Of a DNA stretch of 64,000 nucleotides, positions 13,721 to 25,907 are shown in pieces. The translations under genes and the position numbers were made by a program. Source of the stretch: Ficedula albicollis (Eukaryota > Chordata > Aves > Passeriformes > Muscicapidae); NCBI RefSeq assembly GCF_000247815.1, contig NC_021700.1:19370885-19434884 (forward strand), given 5' to 3'. The notes beneath the pieces were generated by a model. It was not told where the DNA came from. It made no database searches and saw only the letters and a program-made list of their open reading frames with translations. Every line of letters starts with the position of its first letter. The stretch's first letter is position 1.

Positions 13721-14302
13721 CCATAGAATATGCTGAGTTGGAAGGGGCCCAAGAGGATCATCCCTGGTTCAAGTCCTGAACCTGCACTACATGGGACACC
13801 CCAAGAGTCACACCATGTGCCTGAGAGCGCTGTTCAAACACTTCTTGAACTCTGTTAGGCTTGGTGCTGTGACCATAGCCCTGTCGAACCTGATCAAGTG
13901 CACAACCACCTCTGTGGGAAAAACTTTTTCCTGATATCCAGCCTAAAGGAACCTGATCAAGTGCACAACCATCTCTGGGGGAAAAACTTTTTCCTGATAT
14001 CCAGCCTAAACTTCCTGGCACAACTTCAGGCCATTCCCTTGGATCCTGTCACTGGTTACCAGAGTGGAGAGATCAGTGTCTGCCCCTCTGCTTCCCCTTG
14101 GGAGGAGGTTGAAGACAGCAATGAGGTCTCCCCTCAGTCTCGTCCAGGCTGAACAAACCAAATGACTCAGCTGTTCCTCCTAAACTTCCCTTCCGGACCC
14201 TTCACCATCTTTATTGTCCTCCTTCGGATGCTCTCTAACACTTTCATGTCTTTCTTATATAATGCTGCCCAAAGCTGCCCCCAGCACTCGAGGTGAGGTG
14301 CA
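13721..14302 (-). mobile_element. CR1 retrotransposon of the X/Y type, 3' part, with internal duplication
   Basis: The plus strand starts with CATAGAATATGCTGAGTTGG and follows the reverse complement of CR1 X/Y-type elements: the AGTCACACCATGTGCCTGAG segment, the CTTCTTGAACTCTG segment, the CTTCAGGCCATTCCCTTG segment, the GATGAGGTCTCCCCTCAGTC segment and finally CAGCACTCGAGGTGAGG. It lies in minus orientation and is 5' truncated near 14302. It encodes no intact protein. A 63-bp segment is duplicated in tandem inside it (13886-13948 and 13949-14011). The subfamily call is from memory of the consensus and should be treated as approximate. Confidence 0.88.
13886..14011. repeat. 63-bp tandem duplication inside CR1
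   Basis: Two 63-bp units lie head to tail, each beginning GAACCTGATCAAGTGCACAACC. The units differ at a few positions (for example ACCACCTCTGTGGG against ACCATCTCTGGGGG). Sixty-three bases equals 21 codons, so frame is kept, although the element is not coding here. The duplication is not part of the CR1 consensus. Confidence 0.92.
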
Positions 14303-16069
14303 TGCACACAACCAGCATAACCCCATCACTTAATCTGTCTTTAAAGAAGATGGGGGTGGGAGGAAAACACCTCCCCACCTCAAAAAAAGCCAACCACAAC
14401 ATGTCACTCCCAGGTGACTGCATCCCTAGTGCTCAGCTAAGCACAGGCATCCTTGTTGCACAGAGATAAGAAGGAGTTTTCTTGATCCAGGAAGGGGTTA
14501 CTTTCAAAGTTCAGACTGATCCTCAACTCATACACTGATGTTAGCAACAGTCTTTAACCCTAGCACTCTAATCATACATATATGTTCTTAGAGATTCCAC
14601 AAATATGGATAGAAATTAAAGTCCATACTTTTCCTTTATATGGGCTCTAAATGATCCACCTTTTGGTGAAGAGGCAGATAAGTATGTTAATTGAGTAAAG
14701 ATGCAATTGAATTATGCTGACATAATGATCTGGTACAATTCCATATTTTCTGAGCATTGCATATTCCACTGCTTGTCTTTACTCACTTCCCACTCTGCTG
14801 CCTACACCTGAAGGCACTTTCTAGTTCACATGCAGCCAGCATTTAACCCTTCATTCCATGCAGCACTTCCTTTTCTTTTTTCAAACATCTCAGTGCAATA
14901 CTCACAGCAAAGGCCTGCCACACAGGCTGCCAGCTGAGCAGAGCTGCACAGGAACAGGCTGGGTTTGCATGCTTAGTTAGAGCCTCCTTGCTGCAGTCCA
15001 AGCATTATCCGTAACTCACAGACTGTTCAAACAGCCTTGGCTCTCATTCCAGCTCTCTGATGAGCAGGACATAGAAGTGAGTCAGCTGTCCTTTGGGAGG
15101 CTGAACGCCCTGTATATGCTGTTCTTTGGATGGTGATTCACATCATCTGACATTTAATCACTGAGACCAAGCTCTGACCCAGCTAGTTACTGTGTCTCTT
15201 CCATTTCAGCACAAAATCCAAGAGTCTGATCTGTCTGGCCATGCAGCAGAAGAGAGCAGAGCAGTGTAAGCACAAGAGGGAGCAGTTATAACTAAAATAC
15301 CTTAAACACCTTCTAAACCAGCCTAAAACTCTCTCAGAAAAGAGTGCGAGTGGCAATGAAGCAGAGTATCTAAGAGCGTAAATAACATCTCCCACAATTT
15401 TGAAGGTGGCTGCCAAAACTCCCCGCTTTCCTGCCACTGTACTAAAAGGTTTGACCTTTCATTTCACCATTATTTTCTCAGCAGGAACTTCGTGGTTTTA
15501 TGCTTTGAAACACTTAGGACTGAAACAGCAACTGAATAGATACATAAATTACATCTAGATCAGCCTGTACAAAGTATTCCAGACATATGTAGTGTCGTGG
15601 ATGGATAGGCTAAGAGGAATCTTGCATTCAGAGTCCAAAAATCTATTCAAGGCTAAATACGAATAATTGGTTATACCACAGGCAAATGCTGTTGCTTCAG
15701 TGTTGCAAGAGACACAGCTAAGTAAGAGTAATCATCTTTAATCTCTATTACAAAAAACAAAACAAACAAAAAAAAAAACCTAGCAAGAAGTATGGGGAGA
15801 GGAGTTTCTTGGTTTCTGGATCAACAAAAATTACTATTTGGGAGCATGCTGCTTGTGGTGAAATTTGGTTTATCTTTCATTTTAAGGATAAAAATAAATA
15901 TTTGCTGCCAAGTACCTAGGTCAGTACAATCTGTCACTCTCCACACAGTCTTTGTGGCTGTGTCGCACAATCAACTACAGTTCTTACCACTGAAACTTTG
16001 CTCCTGGAAACCTGCATTATGTAGTCCTCCTGCTAAATGTTCTGAAAAAGAGGTGTAGGGTATTTTGTG

Positions 16070-16142
16070 GAGATTTTTTGTTGTTGTTGGTTTGGGGTTT
16101 TTTGTTTTGTTGGCTTGGTTGGTTCTTTGGTTGGTTGGTTTT
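16070..16142. repeat. G/T-rich simple sequence (TTGG-like)
   Basis: The plus strand is almost entirely G and T, with TTGTTGTTGG and repeated GGTTGGTTGG units. It is low-complexity and interrupted, and probably arose by slippage. Confidence 0.75.
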
Positions 16143-17474
16143 TCACGATGAATGTGCTTGGCTGCTCTGATTTATCTGTGGTGTGACATTTGGGGAACAG
16201 CCGCAGTTCAGCTGTTAGCAGCTTTCTGCAACACTCGCCACACTGTCCCCTTTGATGATACATGCTGCTAAATTTGACTGCAGATAAACCTAGAATGCTT
16301 AAAGAGCCTTTTTAGTGAGGCATAGGCTCCATAGTTTTAAGCAGAGGATGGATGGGGCTGCCAACAGCTCCATTCGTGTTTACTTCATCTGAAGAAAAAC
16401 AGGCCTCCTTTTTTCTGGGAGGTAAACTCCAGATTTCTTTGGCAAAAAGCATACCCCATGCTTTTCCAGAGTATCCAGTGTTGCTTATTTACATATTTTT
16501 GTGGTACAGAAGCTCTTTTGCCAAAAGTCGCAAAGCAAGGTTAGTTTTCTTGTTCTCAGAATGCCAACTATATCTAAGAGATGTTTGTCCTGTCCAAGGT
16601 CCTGCTTAGAGTCTATACAAAACATGACATCAAAGATTCAAGTTGACTGCAGTATTGCCCCATATACAAAAATCCATAAAAATGAAAGGTGCATTTTTGC
16701 ACACAGAGGACGAAAGAGCAACACTCCTTAGTTTTTCATTGAATAGCTACAAAAAAACCCAAAGAAAGACATTTGCTAGACTTGCTTTCAGTACTGAGAT
16801 CTGCAAATCAGAAATTGGAAACTATCAATTCCTTTCAAAATGGCCTGAAAGTATTTCTGTGTTGGCAATTATATTTTGTAACTGTTGAATTGTGTCACAG
16901 TAAAGTAACTAATACGTTTTTATGCAACAGTATGTTGCATGATCTTTTCCTGAGCTGTTGCACTGACAACAAACTCCTCTGAAATTTCTGTAATCACACC
17001 TTCTATTTCTATGAAACAGGAAAATACGTAGAAACTTAGGTACCCAGATGTGGGGCGCCAAAAAGCGATGTCTTTAAGGGCAGCAAAAAAGAACATAAAC
17101 ACTTCAGTTATGAAACAAAACTGGTACATTTCTGATGCTTTGTCCTGGACTTTGAGGACTCACATATGTACTTCTATCCTCTACTACAGGCCTTTATAAG
17201 ACCAGAATCTTAGCCACACATGATCAGTATAATGCAGATCACACCAGCTTCATTACATCTGTGGTAAGAGAATTGTCTGATTATCTGATAACAGTTCTTC
17301 TCTCACACTTAAAAAACCACAATATGTTAATATAACCCACATTTGTTCTCTGTACATTTAAGTTGCCTGGTGCAAGAGAAAGCCCTGGAAGAAGAGTCTG
17401 CAATATCACAGGACATTCTACTCTGACATGGTTTTGGGGTCTTTTGGTAGGGTGGGGTTTTTTTTTTGTTTGTT

Positions 17475-17561
17475 TGTTTTTCGTTTTTTTTTTTATTGTA
17501 ACCTGTTTTAGCGTTTTTTTGTCTGTTTTTCGTTTTTTTTTTTATTGTAACCTGTTTTAGC
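17475..17561. repeat. 49-bp T-rich tandem duplication
   Basis: The block TTTTTCG, then a T run, then ATTGTAACCTGTTTTAGC occurs twice with a 49-bp offset (block ends at 17512 and 17561). Each carries a long T tract. The spacer T tracts differ slightly. Confidence 0.88.
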
Positions 17562-20500
17562 AAAGTACATTGCTCATCAAAATGTTTCCAGATCCTTGCC
17601 CTTTAAGAAAGCATTCTATATTCTTTTTGGATCAGGAAGGTAGAGGATATGTGTTCAGGGTCATTTCTGACATAACGAAGGCCACACAGCTGATTAGCAC
17701 ACTTGCTGCTCTACACCCACGCTCTGCCAGTATCTGTCTGCTACATAACAGCCTAGAGTGCCTTGGAGCAGCAGGGAGCTGCCAGAGAAAAATCACCAGA
17801 AAGGCCTCATAGGTGGCCAAAAGGAAAAGATAACTTGAAAATAGACAACTGAGAAGTATAGAGTAGTTCAAGATTGGACTAAATTCCAATTTCCAGCTAG
17901 CAAAAATGAAGGTTTATATGTAAAGGGACACACATCCTGCAGAGATAACTTCTGGAGTGTTTTAAAGCTTCCCAGTAAATGCAAACACTGAAGTCTGTAA
18001 TCTTTTATTCTATTGCTACTGTTTCAATAGATTTTAAAACTTCAAATATAGAGGACAACAAACTACACACTTTTCCTTCTTAAACATGATGTTAAAGTGA
18101 ATACATTGGAAATAATCCATGATCTTACAAGCACACTCTCAGTTCACATGAGAGGCGTCTTTTCTGTCAAATGTGCATATTCTGAGCTGAATCATCACCA
18201 TAGTAAAGGTTTTATATCCAATTCTGCCAAGATATAAGGTTGAATGACTCAAGGAAGAACATTTGTTGTAGATTGCTCCACTAGCCATGAGAAAAAAATG
18301 CACTGAATGCTGGAGATTCTAGTGAAAAATCTAGAACTCATTCAGGGAATGGATTGTTTGTGAATATTTTTATGGCAAAAAATTCAGTGGGTTTTGAATA
18401 AAGCAAGCAAGGAGTTCCCACACAAAGTAGTTCAATAGCTCTATAGTTGAAAAGGGGTATTAAAAATTACTTGATAAAGCAAGGTATGTAGACACAATTT
18501 GAAAGTATTTTGAACAACATTTCCTTTCCATTCATCCAGCTAATACAATACCAGCTGTCAGACATGAAATTCCACACACTTTACATAGATACCTATAAAA
18601 GGTGTGAGAGTCTGCCCTGTAAGTATCTCTACTTTTAACTCTTTCTTGAATCTACGAGTCTAGGAGTGACACACATACCATAACAAAACCCAAGACTAAT
18701 GCATGTCATGGATGGAAAGTAGAAACTCTTATCATCTGATAAGAGACACCCAAACATTTTAAAGATTTTGTTGAACTCTGAAGGAAATGTCAGTGCAAAG
18801 TAGAAAACACTTTCAACTGCAATCTAAAGTTCCTGAATTTGAATGCTTTCAGATTTAACACAGTGACAGCCAAAGAGAAAAAATCTAGGCAAAATAGAAC
18901 TAGAAAGAAAAAACAATTCCACTTATAGAAACACTGCAAATCTCCAAGGCACTGACATTAAGATTTGTGGCTCTCACCACCTGATGAAGATAAATTTTTC
19001 AATAAACAGGAAGTTTCAGTGAACAGCAAGAATTTCAGTAGGATCAGTATTATCTGTGAATTCGTAACAAATGCAGTCATTCAGGTTAAAGAAACGGGAG
19101 ATATCCTTTGATACTATCAGAGACATGGATTTTAGAGGTACGATTCAAGTAAATGAAGGTCCCACAGCTCTTTAACAGACTACAACCACCTGTTAAAATT
19201 TTTTTGAAAACTTATCACTACCATTGCTTCATCTCCTCAGAAAATGAGTTGTTCAGGGACTAGACAGGAATTATTATGTCCTATGTATTTCCTTGCTGCC
19301 AAAGGCTTAGGGACATGCTAAGACAGAGGCACCCTGGTGTTAGCCATCTCACCTTGCTGCGACCACAGAGAGGGGATGAAGCAGGTCTAGTTACCAGCTG
19401 CCTGACTCCTCAGAACTAAACATTGCTGATATTTCTTCAGTCACTTCCACCTTGGAAGAACATACTCATTAAAACATGATTTCTGACAGTCTGACAAAAT
19501 TAAACTGCATCATGATCTACTTACACTGAGCCAATCAAAATTTTGGTGTGGGGCATTCAAATCACTGCAGGTAGCAGCTATTTGCCTTTATTTTCTTTAC
19601 CTTTTCTTTTTTAATGGTCCCTGTTAATTGTTGTTATTAAAATTGGTATTTAAAAACTCAAATTTAAGTGCTTTGCAAAAAATACTTACAAAAGTGTCAC
19701 CAAACGAGACCTCGAGACAATAAAAAAGGAAGGCTGCCACCTTAACTAAAGTATAATCTCTCCTTCCTGCTTCCAGGAGACATACAGAATCAGAGCTAGC
19801 TTTCCTATCCAAACACAGAATACTGAGCTCATAACAGGAATTTTTTTTTTTCTTCATGACAAGATAACAGCTGCAGCACTATTATAATGCTTTGTCACTT
19901 CAGTCACCAACTTCACATTGCAAGGCCTTTCCTTTCTACCCTGTAGAAAATCTGTGTTTACTTCCACCCCCACCCTGTACTAAAAGCACAGAGAATGACA
20001 GCCAGAGTTTTCTAGATCCATTTTCATAAAGAAGAGAAAGGTGGAGAAGAAAAGTGCTTCTCCTCTTCCCCCAAAATTATCCCTGGCTTTGATTTTTTTT
20101 TTTTTTCAAGCTCTTATAGTGCCATTTAAAACAATTCAGAGGGATTTTTTCTTAAGTAAGTACTGCCACTCCTGTACCAAGCAAATTGCTCTTAGATAGA
20201 GCATTTCCAGAGGACTACCAAGTGCATCAGACAAGTTGGCACCTGACTTGAGGCCTGGGGAAAGGAGCTCTTGTTGCTCCTTCGTTCACCTATAGACACA
20301 TGGGGTTGCATAACAGCAGCTCCATCTGGTGTTAAGAGACTGACTCATGCTGGCAATGATTGTCAGAAATGGGTCCCCTCGAGCACTATCTTCTTTTCAC
20401 TTGCCACTTCAGGAAGGAGGAAATGTGGTTAACTAGTAATTTAGGCAGCATCAAGTGCTTGCAAGTGTGTCTTGAAAACCTTGTAAAAATTGTTACGGTT

Positions 20501-21630
20501 ATTAGTATTGTCAGACTGTCCCAGAAAGTCCTTACTAATAAGGTAGAGCATTAGCAAACAGACCGTATACCCCAAACAGCCTGGTGAAAGACACTGTGCT
20601 GAGGGGGACATTTTATGTAGTAAAAGCCTTTCTTAAAAAATACTTCTTTCTCACACTGTTATTCCACAAGTCTCCATCACATTTCTAAGGCAAAGACAAA
20701 ACAGTCAAGGACAGCTCTATATGAGCTGCTTGACTGAGTCTGAAAGGCACTGCTGAGCAGTAACAAACAACATTGCATTCCAGAATCCAGAGGGAATTGC
20801 CTGATGTAGCTGCCAAGCACTTTCCATGGTATTTGACAAATCATGGCAGTCAGGTGAAGTCCCCAGAGACTGGGGGGATGGAAACATTGTGTCCATCTTT
20901 AGAAAGCAGGACGCTGACCTCTCAGCCTCCCCTGTGTGCCCGGGAATATCACAGAACGGATCCTCCCAGAAGCTGTGCTAAGGAGGACCAGGAGGTGATT
21001 TGGGACAGCCGGGATGGCTTCACCAAGGGCAAGTTGACCAATCCAGTGGCCTATGATGCAGTGTCTGATGAGACAGGGGAAGGGATACAGATGTCATTTA
21101 TCTGGACTTCTGTTAAGTCTTGGACATGACCCCCCACATCATCCTTCTCTCTAAACTGGGGGGAGAGGGTTTCAGTTAAAACCATTCATTGGATGAGAAA
21201 TTGGCTGGATGGTCACATCCAGACAGTAGCGGTAACCAACTCAGTGTCTGGGTGGAGATATCAGTGACAAGTGGAGCCATCAGGGGTTTGTACCAGGGTT
21301 GGGATCACTGTTATTTAATTTATTAGAGACATAGAGGGGTTTGTAGTTTGTACACCCTCCACAAGTTTTCAGATGACCCCAAGCCGAGTGGTACTGTTGA
21401 CACCCCTGAAGGACAGGGTCCAGAAGGACCTGGACAAGCTCAAGAAGGAGGCCCATGTGAATCTCAGGAGGTTTAGTGAGGTCAGGTGCAAGGTTCTACA
21501 CATGAGTCAAAGCAACTCTGATATCAACACAGGCTAGGGGGATGAACTGATCAAGACCAGCCTTGCCAAGAATGGCTTGGGGTACTGGTGGATGAAAAAC
21601 TAGACCTGATGCGTCAGTGCGCAATCACAG

Positions 21631-21817
21631 GAAAGATGCGGGATGCCCCCCCCTTGAGGGAATTCAAGGTCAAAGTCCATTCAAGGGGCCCTAAGCAACA
21701 TCATTTAGATTAAGAAGTCCCTGTCCATTTCAGGAGAATTGGACCAGATGGCCTTTAAAGCCTTTCTCAATCCAAACCATCCTATGGATTCTATGATCAG
21801 GAGCAGTAGGCAGCCTC
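21631..21817 (+). repeat. CR1 3' terminal segment, copy 1
   Basis: A 187-bp unit starts GAAAGATGCGGGATG, followed by 8 C and TTGAGGGAATTC. It runs through the CR1 3' end to GCAGTAGGCAGCCTC, beyond the element's own terminus. It appears identical to copy 3 (22106-22294) except for C-run length (8 against 10). Its left edge joins CR1 sequence that normally lies much further upstream, so it is out of place. Confidence 0.9.
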
Positions 21818-21957
21818 CGGGATGCCCCCCCCTTGAGGGAATTCAAGGTCAAAGTCCATTCAAGGGGCCCTAAGCAACATCATTTAGATTAAGAAGTCCC
21901 TGTCCATTTCAGGAGAATTGGACCAGATGGCCTTTAAAGCCTTTCTCAATCCAAACC
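21818..21957 (+). repeat. CR1 3' terminal segment, copy 2 (partial)
   Basis: This copy follows copy 1 head to tail (179-bp offset) with the same 8-C run. It stops at CAATCCAAACCA, before the terminal CCTATGGATTC. The sequence then returns to CR1 internal sequence that leads into copy 3. Confidence 0.9.
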
Positions 21958-22105
21958 AGGGACGTGGGGACAAACTTTTTAATGGGGTCTGTTGTGATAT
22001 CACACCAGGTAGCAGAATTAAACTAAAAGAAGGTAGATTCAGTGTAGATATATGAAAGAAATTTTTTTATGGTGAGGGTAGTGAAATGGTGGAACAGGTT
22101 GCCCA

Positions 22106-22294
22106 GAAAGATGCGGGATGCCCCCCCCCCTTGAGGGAATTCAAGGTCAAAGTCCATTCAAGGGGCCCTAAGCAACATCATTTAGATTAAGAAGTCCCTG
22201 TCCATTTCAGGAGAATTGGACCAGATGGCCTTTAAAGCCTTTCTCAATCCAAACCATCCTATGGATTCTATGATCAGGAGCAGTAGGCAGCCTC
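22106..22294 (+). repeat. CR1 3' terminal segment, copy 3 (natural position)
   Basis: This copy follows the CR1 stretch ending GGAACAGGTTGCCCA in the normal order, so it is likely the original. It has a 10-C run and otherwise reads the same as copy 1, including about 20 bp past the element's end. Confidence 0.9.
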
Positions 22295-22563
22295 TTAAAA
22301 TAGGCCAGTATTTCACAAAACCTAAAACAATAGGAGTGGTATGAAATTGAGGTGCTCATATGGTAAAGAAATATGAACATGTCTGAATTCAAAGGAAAAA
22401 CTGATTGAAATTGTCAATATCCTAGTTATAATGTTTAATAATCAGAACCAATAGAATAGCAGAAAAATTTAAAAATATATTTTAAAAAAGCAAAACCACA
22501 ATCAGATGGCGAGTTGATAAGCATAAACACAAAGTGAAATTGTGCAAGGCAATGTGGTAAAAA

Positions 22564-22621
22564 TTAAGGACTGTGTGCTACTACTGGCAACAAAATAAAA
22601 GTTAAGGACTGTGTGCTACTA
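22564..22621. repeat. Short direct duplication
   Basis: TTAAGGACTGTGTGCTACTA occurs at 22564-22583 and again at 22602-22621, an offset of 38 bp. The intervening bases include an AAAATAAAAG stretch. Confidence 0.85.
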
Positions 22622-23389
22622 TTGCTTTGTCTCAGCTTGTGGTGTGTTTTTATTATTTTTGTACAATTTAAAATGAACCTTGAAGCTGAAACCGAGAGTG
22701 GCACTTGCTAGCATAAATTACACACTGCAGCCTCTGAATGTGAGCATGGGACATGTTGAAATGCTATTAAACCTTTCTGAAGAATTGTTAATATTTCCTG
22801 ATGGATCAACAAACAATTTAGCAAACATCTGCCATAACCTAAGATATTATTAGTCCCTGAGTTGGTTGCTACCATCCATCTAACCTAACCTCACAATGTT
22901 TTTGCCAGTGGAAGGGATGGATTTTGGGGCACTCGCAATTCAGGCCAAGTAAGGCAGATCAGATCACCTTCACCAGGTGTTCAATCTTGCCCAGCTGGCT
23001 GCCTGAAGGCAGTTCCACAATCCCTTCATTCAGAGGCAAATTTGTTGATGAGTATGGGAAACAAGATGATGAGGAACACTGCAGGAATGTCTTCAGGTGG
23101 ATCCAAAGGCCTACATTTTTGTCCCTGAAACCTCTCAGATTACAGACAAAGTAACTCATTAGAAGCCTAACTTTGACAATATGTGGGGTTACATGGAGAG
23201 CTTTAATATTCTTGGTGAATTCTGCCATATTACATCACAGAAACAATTATGGGTCTCTTCAGTATTTGCAAGGTTGGAAATAATCCAGGAAAAGGGATCC
23301 TGTGTTTCTAAGTTTCCTTCAACTCTCTCTTTCTCCTCAGTTTATTTTTTTTCTTTCCCTAGCTTGGCATGGAAAAAGACAGGATAAAT

Positions 23390-23506
23390 AAGAGGAGAAC
23401 AAATACGCCAGAAAAGAAAGAGAAGAAGAATTAAATCTTCCTGAGCAGGAGGGGAAGAGAGAGAGGGGAGGGGGCGCAGAGAGAGAGACAGAGAGAGAGG
23501 GAGAAA
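23390..23506. repeat. GA-rich purine tract
   Basis: The plus strand is strongly purine, with GAGAGAGAG blocks at about 23456-23466 and 23479-23502 interrupted by a G-rich segment. It is a mixed simple repeat with high strand asymmetry. Confidence 0.8.
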
Positions 23507-25907
23507 TCACAAAGAACTTTCTGTCTGGTTTTCTTTCAGTACAGATTATGAATGTACTTTATTTCAATTAAGATTCTTCTTGAAGGAATCATTTAAGAAG
23601 AGGTAACATTTGTTTCACCAAAGAGGAGTAATTCAAATGCTGGGCACCTCTATGTAAAAGATCCATGCTAATTATTTTCCTCACAAGAAGGTAAATTGTC
23701 ACTATTAAAAATGATCAAAGATTACAAGTATGCAGTTTTTCAACTGTTGCTTGTGGCTGCCGTGGGATACCTTCTCATCTTCAACCTTTTAGGAAACCAT
23801 TATTAATATATTATTATCTCCATGCCTGAATATCTTTAAAGTTACAAAGAACCAGGTGCTTGTAAAACCTTGGGAAGAATTAAGACAAAAAAGCACAATG
23901 TAATTGTGTAGTTCCATCTCATTTTCAAATAATTTTGCATTATTTAATAATGTCCATCTCAAAATACGGATTTGTTTTAATTACTGCAATCATGAGAATC
24001 CATAAAAACATTTCTCTTGCTATCTTGGTCAGGAGACAAGCAACAATTTATTTTTTTTCCCCAGTTTCAAAACTTGTCATTCTTTTGCAAGATGTTTTCT
24101 AACACAGGTATTTCTTCTGCAGCCACACAGGGGAAAAATCTCACTGTACAAACAACCAGTTAGTGTGAAAATAGCTTGGAAATAGTGTAGAACAAGGTAA
24201 CAAGGAATGCACTTTAATAGTAACCTACGCAACTGTAGCTGTATTTTTCTGATCAATAACATTTCCTTTCAAAGTTGCAGCATTTTCTGATTTCAGATAG
24301 CTTAGTGCTTCCTCCATTTTCTTAGCAAAGACTGGTTGAATGATTACGTCCTCTCACTGAGGAGAAATGAGTCTGAATTGGTGCCATTCTCTTCTTCACT
24401 GGCTTTCTCAAAAATTGAGATACTTCACCTTGACTTACTTAAAATCATTTCACAAGAAGTCTAAATTGCTAGAGCAAATTTTCTGAAGTCTATATGATAT
24501 AATATACTTCTTGTCCCCAAAATTAATGTTTATTCTGCTGATATGTCACTTCTTCAAATGTAAGCTGCCTGGAAACCAACATGATTTCTTGCACTTTCCC
24601 AATCCCTGAGGTCACCTGCTTCCCCCCACCAAACATATCAGTACTTTTGAAAATAGCCTCCTTTTTCAGATGCAACAAGTCATTTTCAGACATATACTAT
24701 GGTTAATAAAAATTTCGTTCTTCCTATTGTCCTGCTATGTAAATTTTTTAAGGAGTGCACACTTTGCAATTTATTTATCCTTATTTATAAACAGTTCAAA
24801 GTATTTATAGCCAAAATGATGCTGCATTGCAGTAAAGTTATAAAAAATGTCAACTTTCTTTTAATTTTGTAATTTCACAAACAATTCATTTTTCTACACA
24901 CTTTGGAAATACATGACCCTAATATAGATATCAACACAGAATGCTTGCTCTGAATGCATTAAAATATACAACTTAATCAAAAGCAAAAAGCTGAAAAAAA
25001 AAGCAAGCGGCTGGTAGGTATATTCATCACAGTGAATATTCAGGAATAGTAGCACTGATTTTATAGAAGTCAAGAGAACACTTGACACAGCACATTTTCA
25101 ATCAGTATTCATAGGAAATATTTAATACTCTTGATCTAATGGATACAGAAAGATTACAGTGCTTAAGCCCACTGAACAAGAAAATAAGGCCTGCAATCAC
25201 CAGCCTAGCAAGTCCATATTTGAAGCGTGAAAAACTAATGAAGAGATGGGGCAAAAAAAGGATGCCAGAAAGATAGAAGCATAGATTTTAAACAAGTGTT
25301 GAAAGTCATCTCAATAATGTTAAACACACATAAGCAGTGTTCCAGAGAAGTCTTGGATATGCTGAATCAACTCAATTTAAGTGAGTTATTTTATAATACG
25401 GCAGAAAAGTCACAATTTACATAAAATCATTAGTAACACATGCAAACTAAACCAGAGACACAGAAGAAATTTTTTTCATATAAACTATAAAATCTCATAG
25501 GAATAAAAGGGACATTAACCTGTATTTGTTATTTTACATTAGCAAGGCTAACTTTGCTACTGCAGGGATCTCAATGGAATGAGGAATGCCAGTCCTTTCT
25601 TCCCACCTTACCAGACGGACTACAATACATTGTTGCATAAATATCATTACATTAAATATATATCAATGCTATCACCTACCAGCACCTTACTACCTCACCT
25701 ACCTTGGTTTTATCCCATGTGCCTTATGGTCCATTGTAGAAGTACAACTGCCACTATTTCAACGCTCCATAATGTCTGCTTGCTTGCACCTATGACAGGC
25801 TGGCTGTTACAAGAATGTGCAAGGACTGCAGTAAGCTGACATCAGGTTGAAGGCCCTACATGATGAACTTTGATTATGCTATTTGAGGAGTATCCCTTGG
25901 AGTTTTC

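Larger units (their letters stand above)
14303..20765. other. Non-coding stretch, low-complexity tracts, no gene recognised
   Basis: No supportable exon or known gene. The open frames are short (89 codons or fewer). Structures seen are a G/T-rich tract (16070-16142), A-rich runs near 15750-15780, a 49-bp T-rich duplication (17475-17561) and T runs near 20090-20106. The remainder is unique AT-rich DNA. Confidence 0.55.
20766..22294 (+). mobile_element. CR1 retrotransposon, degenerate ORF2 with triplicated 3' end
   Basis: This is a plus-strand CR1 covering part of the reverse transcriptase and the 3' end. Broken-frame matches to CR1 ORF2 include the DGFTKGKLTNPVAYDAV segment, the VTNSVSGW segment before the SGVPQGS position, and FSDDPKP at 21366-21386, where the family has FADDTKL. 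The KVLHMSQSN segment follows. Many stops and frameshifts show it is dead. A central part is missing after about 21630. Two extra copies of the terminal segment sit in its place, before the natural 3' end, which finishes CCTATGGATTCTATGATC. No protein is made. Confidence 0.85.
22295..25907. other. Non-coding stretch, no gene recognised
   Basis: No known exon is seen. It contains a 38-bp-offset duplication (22564-22621) and a purine-rich GA tract (about 23390-23506). The longest open frames are 86-89 codons and overlap on opposite strands, with no recognisable domain. Confidence 0.55.
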
